This document shows, in pieces, positions 16,487 through 24,737 of a DNA stretch of 64,000 bases. The stretch's first letter is position 1, and each line of letters opens with the position of its first letter. The notes below the pieces were generated by a model. The model worked only from the letters and a program-made list of their open reading frames with translations, searched no databases and was not told the DNA's origin. The position numbers and the translations under genes are program-made. Source of the stretch: Polynucleobacter sp. AM-25C3 (GTDB lineage Bacteria; Pseudomonadota; Gammaproteobacteria; Burkholderiales; Burkholderiaceae); contig NZ_JACVOS010000010.1 in NCBI RefSeq assembly GCF_018882335.1, forward strand, positions 1-64,000, written 5' to 3'.

Positions 16487-18571
16487 TTAGCGGCCAATCG
16501 ACTGACTACGATCGATCTTGGGTTTTTTCTGGGTCTTTTCAGGGTTTAGAGTCTGCACCATGGGTTTGGCTGGTGCATTAGGATCAAAGACGGTTGGCAT
16601 GGGAATGGCAACACCATTTTTAGCCAACTTATGCCCTTTGATTAAAGCCGCCCTCACAATCAGATTTACGGCCTGGCTATTTGCGCCTTTTGCTTTTGCC
16701 ACCGCTCCAAAACTAATGGCTTGACTGTAGATAGCGACATCTCCGCCCTTTATCTCCCAAGTGCTACCAGTGGCTTGCGCAATATCTAACAAATCAGCCT
16801 TTTGGTTTGATATGCGAATTGATTTGGAGATTGCGTTTTTACTCAGCTCAATGGGTTGGCCGATCGCCAGCGGAGTTTTTTTAATGGCGCCTTCAAGCCC
16901 TGGGTCCCTTATCGTCTGCACTTTACCGAATAGATCTTTGTAAGAGATAAAGTAAGAGTTGTCCCCCGTTTTTCCGTGGTCAACTAAAACACCAATTTTT
17001 CGTTCATCAATAATTTGAATCTGTGGAATATTTCCAGACAGGATGCGGGCATATAGCCCTTGTTTAATTTCTGTCAATATTTCGCCGCGCTTTTCCTCAT
17101 TTGGAACCGTCTTTTCAAAATAGGATTGCGCCGCTTTAAATGCCAGGAGAGTTTTACCCAGCTCAGGGAAGGCCCCTAATACCTGTTTAGGATCTCCATT
17201 TAAAAAGGCTTTGGCCTTATGAGCCCATAGAGTGTTCGAATTTGCTGGCAAAGATTGTGGCGACTGCGTTGGCCCAATATTTTGGGACTCGGTTGCGATT
17301 GAATCAACCTGCCCCGCACCACTACCGACAGAATGTGTTGGCTGGCCAAGATTAGCCAATTTAATTTCCCAAGCGTTTCTCTCGGTGGTAATCGGCTCAT
17401 GGCCAAGCAGCTTTCCCGACTCATCCCAGATGGGTTTATCAGTTACAACCTGCTCTTTTCCCAGCCTCTTTAGCGAGATTTGGTCATTAATCTTTACTCC
17501 AGAATGAATTAGGGCGTCCTGTAGCCCGACACCCCAGTAGATTCGCTCTTTTCCATCTTGGCCTTCGGTTTTAATAAAGTAACTTTTCTTTGCCCCGTCA
17601 CGTTTATCAAATTCATATGGAGCAGCTCCATGCGCTACGAGCCTCTCCCCTGCAGGAGAGAGGGACTGTTCGCTAGTATCACGATTTGACGGGTTGTCAG
17701 ATTGGTTGGCAGTCTTAGCGCTTCTTTCGTTCCTTTGATTTTTAGAATCTGCTTTAGCAATTTTCTCGACATCCTTTCTCGCTTTTTCTGCTTGATATTT
17801 CTTTGCAGCATCGAGCCTGGCGTAATCCGCATCACTTGGGATGTAGCCAATTGTTAGCAGGCCAGCAAGCTGCGCTTGTAACCAAACTTCCTTTTTGAAC
17901 TCATCGCTACCGCTAACCCTAATACTTCCCCACCCTCTACCAATTGCCATGGCAACCATAGAATCAGCAACAACAGGGTCATCGTGCTTCGTTATTAGTT
18001 TGATGCCCGTATCGCTAAATGCAAGGTCATTTTTGCGGTCTCGAAAAAAGAATAGCCCAGGATTGGCTGGGTTGCGTAAGTAACGCTCTTTAACAATTTC
18101 CGGAACATCCTCGGGATTGAGTGCGCCTAAGTTATCAGGCTTGGCGGAGCTATCTTGTGCTTTTGAAGGGGGGGCGCTGTCTACGCCTGCTTGCCCTGCA
18201 GTTTTGTTAATTGGGCCTTCCGCATACTCATAACCCTTGGCTATAAGCTCTTCAGCGCGAACGTGTTTTTTTGAATCCTGCCAGCCTGGATTTAAGCCTA
18301 ATAACGCGCGATTTGCCTCACGCATATAGAGCAATAGTGAGGCCGTGTTATCGCTTGATATTGGTGCTGCCAACATACTCCTAGCTTTCGCTCCTAATGC
18401 CAGTGCAGTTAGGTCTGTAGCTTGCGCAGCGTCTTTGGAAAGTTGATCGAGCAAACCTCCAATATCCTTACGCAATGCTTGTGAGAAAAAGTCGGGGAAA
18501 AGCGGGGTTGCGTGTAGGAGAGAATTTTCAATTGCTAAATCCTCAGGGCTAGCATTTTGTAAGGTGGCCAT
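16487..18571 (-). CDS. LPD7-type conjugation protein
   Basis: 694 aa. The middle (about 168-258) shows a large polyvalent-protein-associated LPD7 pattern: NPGLFFFRDRKNDLAFSDTG, then AMAIGRGWGSIRVSGS and GYIPSDADYARLD. A Lys/Glu-rich linker (260-300) leads to a second beta-rich module GAAPYEFDKRDGAKKSYF...DALIHSGVKINDQI (about 315-375), repeated weakly near 535-585 (HGKTGDNSYFISYKDLFGKV). Such proteins accompany relaxases; they may enter recipients with the DNA. No enzymatic motif is visible. Same strand and tight spacing with the genes on both sides. Confidence 0.7.
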   Translation of the reverse strand: MATLQNASPEDLAIENSLLHATPLFPDFFSQALRKDIGGLLDQLSKDAAQATDLTALALGAKARSMLAAPISSDNTASLLLYMREANRALLGLNPGWQDSKKHVRAEELIAKGYEYAEGPINKTAGQAGVDSAPPSKAQDSSAKPDNLGALNPEDVPEIVKERYLRNPANPGLFFFRDRKNDLAFSDTGIKLITKHDDPVVADSMVAMAIGRGWGSIRVSGSDEFKKEVWLQAQLAGLLTIGYIPSDADYARLDAAKKYQAEKARKDVEKIAKADSKNQRNERSAKTANQSDNPSNRDTSEQSLSPAGERLVAHGAAPYEFDKRDGAKKSYFIKTEGQDGKERIYWGVGLQDALIHSGVKINDQISLKRLGKEQVVTDKPIWDESGKLLGHEPITTERNAWEIKLANLGQPTHSVGSGAGQVDSIATESQNIGPTQSPQSLPANSNTLWAHKAKAFLNGDPKQVLGAFPELGKTLLAFKAAQSYFEKTVPNEEKRGEILTEIKQGLYARILSGNIPQIQIIDERKIGVLVDHGKTGDNSYFISYKDLFGKVQTIRDPGLEGAIKKTPLAIGQPIELSKNAISKSIRISNQKADLLDIAQATGSTWEIKGGDVAIYSQAISFGAVAKAKGANSQAVNLIVRAALIKGHKLAKNGVAIPMPTVFDPNAPAKPMVQTLNPEKTQKKPKIDRSQSIGR

Positions 18572-18573
18572 AG

Positions 18574-18804
18574 TTATTTGGTATCCAAAAAAGAAGGTGA
18601 AAAAGGATTGGCGATGGGGTTAGCTTTAGCTTGACCATCTTTGGGATGATCAAAAGCTGTCGGCATGCGTACTCGAGAATCTAAGTACAGCTGGCGATCA
18701 AAAACATCATCTACAAGATCATGGATATAGGTTTTGAGCTCAGGCTCATTTATTGACCCTGACGGCGAAAACAAATCTAAGTCGTGATTAAGTTGCGTGT
18801 TCAT
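18574..18804 (-). CDS. Small acidic hypothetical protein
   Basis: 76 aa, no family recognised. Acidic N-terminal half (NHDLDLFSPSGSINEPELKT) with a predicted helix around TYIHDLVDDVFDRQLYL. It sits 2 bp before the LPD7 gene and 29 bp after the polyvalent gene, in the same operon. Confidence 0.6.
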   Translation of the reverse strand: MNTQLNHDLDLFSPSGSINEPELKTYIHDLVDDVFDRQLYLDSRVRMPTAFDHPKDGQAKANPIANPFSPSFLDTK

Positions 18805-18833
18805 GTCATCTCATCTATCGGATGTTGTGCTTT

Positions 18834-21800
18834 TTAGCGCGACCTAGTTGGCGCATCTTGAGCACTCGGGGCTGGGGCAACGATTGTGTGATCAGGGGCA
18901 AGCTGCTTTTTAGGTTGGCGAACTTGCTGAAGCTGCTCTAGGCGCTCACGACTCATGCGCTCCCAAGATGACGCCATAATGTTGTTGAGCATCTCGGTAA
19001 ACTCAGGGGGCTGAGCCATAATCTCTGCCGACTCCTTCATCTCTCTACAAACTTTTAGAAAATTGTCGTGCATGCGATCGTATGGTCGCACCTTGGCTTG
19101 ATCACCTTCATAATTAATTTTTACCTCCAACCCATTAATGCGGTTGTCTTTCTCAAGCGCAGCGATCTTATCGTTCTTATATTCAATCTTGCTTTTGTCA
19201 TGAAACACCAGGGCTCTTGGGCTAACTTCTTGAATCAAATAATTCGAGGTATTTAATACCTCACCCTTGTAGGGACCGCCGTTTTCACGCGGTGGATAGT
19301 GGTTGTGACGTGAGCCAAAAAAACTACTCGCTGCGGTACGCACTTCGTGAGGAACCTTAGAAAGGTCATATAAGGGCTCACCTACCGAGCGGGATGGCTC
19401 CGTCTTTTCAGGTGAGGTTGATAGCCTGGACTCCTCAAGAGTCTTCTCTGAAGGTGCGGCTTGTTCTGGCGCACTAGTTTTGGCTTGTTTGGCCATGTTG
19501 ATATCTCCTGAAGAGGGAAAATTAGCGTGAGCTGGCCCAATAAATTGGCCTGCGACATTGAACTGCTTCTCTTCTTTGGAGTCGTTGGCATCGCTTGATG
19601 CCTTTTTAAATGAAGGGTCAGAGTAATTCCAACTTGGGCTAAAAACTGGTGCAGCCCCTTCACGCAACTTGCTAAAGGTGTTTGCAACTAAATCTCTTGC
19701 TTCTTTGCCGGCAGCAACAGCTCGCCATTGTTTGGCAGCCTCTGGAAATCCACATTTATCTGCAAGTACCGCAACCCAATTACGGACAGTGCGAATTGCC
19801 TTAGCCTCAAATGAGTTTAGTTGATATCCCGATGGGTTGGTTTGAATAATTTCAGCAAGATCTGCTAAAGCCTCATCAACGCCTCTGGCTTTTACATACG
19901 CAGGATCTTTGGGATTACGCGCAAGAACATCTTGTCCGTCAGGTGATGCTATCCATCGATCGGCCTTATTGGCAATCCACTGATCTTTGTTATATAGTTC
20001 ATTTAGATTTTTGCTATATTCATCTTTAGTTAAAAATCGTCGCAACCCAAAATGGAGCATTTCATGCCACAACGTTTTCTCGACATCAGCGATGTTCCCA
20101 AGCCCTTCCCTAATAAGGAAAATGTGCTCCTGGTGCGTTACGCCGGAAACTACAAACCCGGGATCAATAGCGCCCAGCTCCCGAGTCGTTTCCAACAACT
20201 TTACGGGAATGGTCGATTTAAATGGCTTAATAAGCTGATCAATTTTCTCGACAAGCAAGCTGACTGATAAACGCTGTGCCTCCGGCACAGCGCCTAAACG
20301 GGCTTCGCTATAAATAGCCATACCCTTATCCGTCTGTCTTGTTTGCACTTGCGCAAACAAATTCCCAAATGCCCCATTAATTGACTCGACCTCCCGATCA
20401 ACTGGATAGGGGTATCGAATTAAATCTTCACTGTTCCATTCTTTCGGGGCAAGGTAGTTAACGAGATAATCGTTGCGAATGCCTAGCCCTGATAGCTTCT
20501 CGCCTACATACCCCTCAAAGCATCTGGCAGACATTTCTATTGGGGTTGCCCAGTACGCAGAGCTGCGAAACTCATCCATCTTGGCCGATCTTGCTGGCAG
20601 ATTAGAGAGTTGAATTTGCTCCATCACCTGCACAAAAGACTCTTGAAGGGCATTACGCAGAACTACAGCTTGCGGGTTTTCGCTTACAAATCCCAATGGG
20701 CTTTCAGGTTTGTTAGTTCGCACCAGGTAGTTATCTAATGCATGCCACCACTCATGAGCTAAAGAGCCTGCACCCTTTTCTTTGGTGAGGTTAATGACCA
20801 CATGGCCAGCCTCATAATGCGCCTTAGCTGGATCAACACCACCTCTACCCCTGGCCCCAAAAGCTAAGCCTAATTCACCGTTGAGAGACAGTGCGGCCGG
20901 TGGTAGACCTAAGGCCTTAGAAAGGTCCATCAATGCGTCATAGGCCTCGTTTAAATCACTTTGACGCCTTCCCTGCTCAACCCAGTTTCCAAATTCGACC
21001 CCTCGGAAACCAAAAACTTCATTAAACTCTTGCGGGGTGATATTTTGATCGCCACGGTAATCTATGCCTAATCGAGGTTCATTTTGTAAAGCCCGTATAG
21101 CAGGCACCTCTTTTAGTTTTGCTAATGATTGCTCTAACTCATTTAAGTTAGCGCTGCGATAATCTCGAGCTTCCTTTACATCCAAAAAAGGCCCAGCTAA
21201 ATCGATGTAGCGCCTGCCAATTTTTTTCGCAATAAAGAGTGGGGCTCCCGCCCTTTTCCGATAAAGGACAAATTGCGGTTCTTTATTAGACTTACTTTTT
21301 TGAGAGCCATCCAAAAGAGATTGATGCTCACTTGAGAACCGCTCTAGAAGGGCTTGCCTTGTATCGGCAACAATGAGCTGCTTTGGCCATGAGCGGCCCT
21401 TGGTTTTTTCTTCAATAGACCACAGTGTTTTAGCTGGGTTATGAGTTACCCCATCTAGCATGGAATAACTGGCAATCTTTATTTGATAACTTGCCAATGA
21501 TTGCTTGTGGCCAGCAATTTGGTAGAGCATGGCACGGTCAGCAATTTCGGGGATGGAATTAAATTTATCAAAAATAAGTTCAAGGGATTGAGGTTGATCG
21601 ATGACTTCGTTAATCTCTTGAGCAAGCGATTTGCTCGCCTCTACTTTTGCACTCCAACGGGAAAGCTTGTAGGTAGCCTTCGGCTTGCTAGGGACTACAT
21701 CTCGCAGCGCCCGAAGATAGGCAATCGCTTCAGGATTCTGCCCTGCCTCAATGAGTTTTTGATAATTTGGTTCAGGCCAGTATTGAGAAAATGGAACCTC

Positions 21801-24098
21801 TCTGGCTGCAAGTGTTTGAGCGGATTTAAGTCTATCAAGGTAACCAGTCCACACATCCTTCCTGGCACCACCAATCTTTTCTCCAAAGTCGCTGATCGCA
21901 ACCGATTCATTGCCGGCTTTTAGAAGGGCTCTTCTGGTGTTGTCTGATCCACGTTCGTCTGATGTGACTCCTCCAAGGCCTTTGCTAGCGTCTTGCAAAA
22001 AGGGTCGTCCTGAGCTTCCGTTGAGAGCGTGACTGTAAATGGCTTGGCTAATGGATCTAGATTGGTAGCGCTGCTCAAGATGGCTTGAGAGTCGGTGTTT
22101 GATGGTTTCATAGTTGCCTTCGGAAAAGAGTTTTGGAAGATGATCCCAGCCCCGCGCAATAAGCGGGCTTGCTGGATCTGTGCGATCGACGATAGTTAGT
22201 TTAACGGCCTCGCCATGAGCCTGGGCAATCAATTCAAGGGTATTGGGTAATGTAGCAATCGAAGCGGCAATATCGTCAATTGTTGCGCCCCGCCCTACCG
22301 TCTCAAAACGCTGCAATGACGCATCAAGGGAGTCGACAGCCTTAGAGTGAACGGCTAGAACATCAACTTCCATGCCCATATCAACGCTTTGGGCGATCAT
22401 CGATTTTACGAGCTCTAAATTATCAAGCTGACCCTCATAAATGCATGCAATACTGGGGTCGCTGGCTATTACTGCCTTAACAAAATTCGATTTGCCAGCT
22501 CCAGGCATTCCAGCGATTAAGATCACTCGATTTTGATTTTTTGCCCCATCCTTGAAATTGCTTTGCGCAATCTCCAAATTCTGACGAAAGAGCATATTTG
22601 CCAGCATGGTAGCGCTGTTATGCACAGGAAGATTATAAATATCCTTCGACTCTTTTGATTGGCGATATGGCTCGAAGGTTTTTTTAAATAGATCCACATT
22701 GATATAGAGCCCGCCATGCGACCTAAGATCATTCTTGTAGAGGTCAATAAATCTCGTTGGAGCGGCTTTCACAGCATCGCTAATTTGAAGTTCTACGCTA
22801 GCCTTATCAGCATCATTAAAGCCACGAAGGGGTACAGACTCGATGCCCTGGCTCTGTTCAGGTGACGCTGACTTAAAAGGCTTTTTTGAGGATAAATTGT
22901 CTCCCCTGGAGCTGGCGCTTGTCTTGATTTGAGTAGTCAATGCGGCCCCTTCATCGTTACTCACCACCTGGCCATCAATCAATTGATATCCGAGGCTTTG
23001 TGGTGTTTGAGCAGCAAGCAGTCCAACAACTACTTTCTGATCACCGGCAATTAATTGCAAATCATTGAAGTCATTTTTATCAACAGTTTTCTGGCTGGCT
23101 AAATCAACATCGCTAAAACTTGGTTTTGACACCATGCCACCCACCATTAGGGCCACCTTAATTGCCGCTTGTTCTCCGGGGCCTAGATCACTCGCAATAA
23201 CTATCAAACTATTTGGATGCTGAGCACGGAGTGCAAGCGCAACAGAAGGCATGTTGCCGGTTGAAAGTGAGGCTACGATGAGGGCGTCCGGCAAGCCAAG
23301 GTCAGCTTGTAAAGCGCTGTAAGAGTGCTCGATCGACCTGGTAGTTGCAATACCTTCCCCAATGTAAATTACCGACGGCTCATTGGTTGATTGCGCAAGG
23401 TCTTTGGCCACCCAATAAGACTGTAATTTTCGTCCGCCAGCAAGAGCCGATTTACGTCCATTCTCATCAATTAACTCCAAGGTATTAATTGAATCATTTT
23501 GCTTAACCGCTGCAAGCAATATGCGGCCAACCAGAAGCTCGTCATTTGCCTTTGGGGCATAACCAATGAGGGATGCTAATTTGGCTTGATCAATCTCATG
23601 AAGATTTTCGCCGGTTATACCCTTGCGAACCAAATATGGATGATCGCTCCCCGCAGGAATGGTTGCTTGCCAAATCTGGGAGGATAGGCTTGCTACCTTG
23701 CTGTATCGCGCCTCTTTTTTTGCAATCTCTTCTGCTTGCTCTTTGGCGCGTTTAGCACGTAGCTCCGCTTGCTCTAATTTGGCTTGCGTTGATAGCGGTT
23801 CATTGCCAATGCGGCCTGTTGGGTCAAAGCCACCTTGCTTGGCCAAATGAAAGACAGTTCCTAGCCCAGCTTTACCAGGCTTAAAACGGTCCCATGTGTA
23901 TTTAGCTGTTTTAGCGTTATAACTCTCAGCCTTAGAGCTCCATTCATCCCATAGATCAAAAGCGTCTTGGCCAAGCTCACGTTTTAAGGCTGCCCCGACA
24001 ATTAGCCAATCATCCCTGCTGGTAGAGTCTACGTAACCAAGAGCATCTCGAACTTTGTCGAGCTCGGAAATCCAATTGGCACCATTTACATTGGCCAT
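18834..24098 (-). CDS. Polyvalent mobile-element protein: PriCT-2, Toprim, zeta-like P-loop and two zincin domains
   Basis: 1754 aa from ATG 24098 (GCTGGAGAG upstream; the frame extends to 24143). In order: PriCT-2-like domain (about 8-75), coiled coil (105-135), Toprim-like primase segment (YIGEGIATTRSIEH about 245, then VASLSTGNM and IASDLGPGEQAA), a P-loop kinase/zeta-toxin-like domain (LIAGMPGAGKSNF about 525-537), LPD-type linker domains, a first zincin with LAHEWWHALDNYL (HEWWH about 1115), a second zincin with LWHEMLHFGLRRF (HEMLH about 1345), and a C-terminal DNA-binding-like region. Such proteins may be delivered with the DNA to prime synthesis and disarm host defences. Confidence 0.8.
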   Translation of the reverse strand: MANVNGANWISELDKVRDALGYVDSTSRDDWLIVGAALKRELGQDAFDLWDEWSSKAESYNAKTAKYTWDRFKPGKAGLGTVFHLAKQGGFDPTGRIGNEPLSTQAKLEQAELRAKRAKEQAEEIAKKEARYSKVASLSSQIWQATIPAGSDHPYLVRKGITGENLHEIDQAKLASLIGYAPKANDELLVGRILLAAVKQNDSINTLELIDENGRKSALAGGRKLQSYWVAKDLAQSTNEPSVIYIGEGIATTRSIEHSYSALQADLGLPDALIVASLSTGNMPSVALALRAQHPNSLIVIASDLGPGEQAAIKVALMVGGMVSKPSFSDVDLASQKTVDKNDFNDLQLIAGDQKVVVGLLAAQTPQSLGYQLIDGQVVSNDEGAALTTQIKTSASSRGDNLSSKKPFKSASPEQSQGIESVPLRGFNDADKASVELQISDAVKAAPTRFIDLYKNDLRSHGGLYINVDLFKKTFEPYRQSKESKDIYNLPVHNSATMLANMLFRQNLEIAQSNFKDGAKNQNRVILIAGMPGAGKSNFVKAVIASDPSIACIYEGQLDNLELVKSMIAQSVDMGMEVDVLAVHSKAVDSLDASLQRFETVGRGATIDDIAASIATLPNTLELIAQAHGEAVKLTIVDRTDPASPLIARGWDHLPKLFSEGNYETIKHRLSSHLEQRYQSRSISQAIYSHALNGSSGRPFLQDASKGLGGVTSDERGSDNTRRALLKAGNESVAISDFGEKIGGARKDVWTGYLDRLKSAQTLAAREVPFSQYWPEPNYQKLIEAGQNPEAIAYLRALRDVVPSKPKATYKLSRWSAKVEASKSLAQEINEVIDQPQSLELIFDKFNSIPEIADRAMLYQIAGHKQSLASYQIKIASYSMLDGVTHNPAKTLWSIEEKTKGRSWPKQLIVADTRQALLERFSSEHQSLLDGSQKSKSNKEPQFVLYRKRAGAPLFIAKKIGRRYIDLAGPFLDVKEARDYRSANLNELEQSLAKLKEVPAIRALQNEPRLGIDYRGDQNITPQEFNEVFGFRGVEFGNWVEQGRRQSDLNEAYDALMDLSKALGLPPAALSLNGELGLAFGARGRGGVDPAKAHYEAGHVVINLTKEKGAGSLAHEWWHALDNYLVRTNKPESPLGFVSENPQAVVLRNALQESFVQVMEQIQLSNLPARSAKMDEFRSSAYWATPIEMSARCFEGYVGEKLSGLGIRNDYLVNYLAPKEWNSEDLIRYPYPVDREVESINGAFGNLFAQVQTRQTDKGMAIYSEARLGAVPEAQRLSVSLLVEKIDQLIKPFKSTIPVKLLETTRELGAIDPGFVVSGVTHQEHIFLIREGLGNIADVEKTLWHEMLHFGLRRFLTKDEYSKNLNELYNKDQWIANKADRWIASPDGQDVLARNPKDPAYVKARGVDEALADLAEIIQTNPSGYQLNSFEAKAIRTVRNWVAVLADKCGFPEAAKQWRAVAAGKEARDLVANTFSKLREGAAPVFSPSWNYSDPSFKKASSDANDSKEEKQFNVAGQFIGPAHANFPSSGDINMAKQAKTSAPEQAAPSEKTLEESRLSTSPEKTEPSRSVGEPLYDLSKVPHEVRTAASSFFGSRHNHYPPRENGGPYKGEVLNTSNYLIQEVSPRALVFHDKSKIEYKNDKIAALEKDNRINGLEVKINYEGDQAKVRPYDRMHDNFLKVCREMKESAEIMAQPPEFTEMLNNIMASSWERMSRERLEQLQQVRQPKKQLAPDHTIVAPAPSAQDAPTRSR

Positions 24099-24199
24099 TA
24101 CGCTCTCCAGCTCTCTATGCTGCACTGGGAAGCATAAAACCATTGATTAGAGGTGAAAATACCTCGAAAACTAATGCTATCGCTAAAGAAATTTGGCAT
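24098..24199 (-). CDS. 33-residue leader ORF overlapping the polyvalent gene start
   Basis: ATG at 24199 is preceded by the conserved CTTGATGGGA box and the frame encodes MPNFFSDSISFRGIFTSNQW and 13 more residues, ending in a TAA that overlaps the ATG of the 1754-aa gene as TAATG. The stop/start overlap and the strong ribosome-binding site argue for translation and coupling. No known family; a leader peptide is possible. Confidence 0.5.
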   Translation of the reverse strand: MPNFFSDSISFRGIFTSNQWFYASQCSIESWRA

Positions 24200-24203
24200 C
24201 TGA

Positions 24204-24250
24204 ATCCCATCAAGTTTTGTCATAAACCCAGAGCGCTAACTCTTGATGGG
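24204..24250 (-). promoter_or_regulatory. Leader hairpin motif, copy a (UUAGCG loop plus ACUUGAUGGGA box)
   Basis: On the transcript, AGAG-UUAGCG-CUCU (24243-24230) precedes ACUUGAUGGGAU (24215-24204). In this copy CCCATCAAG (24250-24242 on the minus strand) is a perfect 9-nt complement of CTTGATGGG, so the ribosome-binding site could also be masked by an alternative helix that uses part of the hairpin. Confidence 0.65.
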
Positions 24251-24362
24251 TTGTATGCATGAAATTAAACCATATTTTCCCTTGAAAAGGAATGATTTAG
24301 AGCGGTGTTTTGGCGGGGGTCGGGCGGCCTAAAAGCATCGGCCGACTCACAAATTTCGTGAA

Positions 24363-24653
24363 TCAAAGCTTCCTAACAAGCCCAACTACAACACCCCAAA
24401 TATCTAATTGCTCATCACTCTCTAAGGATATCAGTGGATAACCCTCGCTCTCAGCAGCTAGCTCCACCCGTCCATTCGATACATGTAAGCGTCGAACCAA
24501 AAACTGCCCTTCATGAACTGCAACGACTGTATCGCGGTTTTTAGCCTTGATTGAGCGATCGACCACCAGCCTGTCGCCGGAATTAATTCCTGCCTGCGCC
24601 ATAGCATTGCTGCCCACACGGAAGAAGTAGGTTGCTGCTTTATTAGCTATCAA
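24363..24653 (-). CDS. UmuD'-like S24 protein, 5'-truncated, with substituted catalytic lysine
   Basis: 96 aa matching the C-terminal part of UmuD: AATYFFRVGSNAMAQAGI contains the serine of the Ser-Lys dyad, and VVDRSIKAKNRDTVVAV and LDIWGVVVGLVRKL follow as in UmuD. The position equivalent to UmuD Lys97 (FTVKKL) reads FLVRRL, so the lysine is arginine. The in-frame stop 14 codons upstream (UAG then QHFDIDGF) and the lack of an ATG remove the cleavage region; the best start is TTG 24653. It may be a remnant, or a UmuD'-like protein that needs no self-cleavage. No umuC is present nearby. Confidence 0.6.
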   Translation of the reverse strand: MIANKAATYFFRVGSNAMAQAGINSGDRLVVDRSIKAKNRDTVVAVHEGQFLVRRLHVSNGRVELAAESEGYPLISLESDEQLDIWGVVVGLVRKL

Positions 24654-24737
24654 GAAGCCATCAATGTCAAAGTGTTGCTAAAAAATGTGTGAGGAAAAAT
24701 CCTGGTTTAGTGTGGTTGCCATATTACGTTTATATAT

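Noticed and set aside
21501..21923. 140-residue ORF opposite the polyvalent gene
   Set aside because: It mirrors a well-supported frame with domain matches on the other strand; no motifs of its own.
24251..24362. oriT in the gap between the polyvalent operon and the umuD'-like gene
   Set aside because: There is a GC-rich stretch with a GGCCTAAAAGCATCGGCC-like hairpin, but no nic-like sequence I can recognise and the relaxase gene is 9 kb away.
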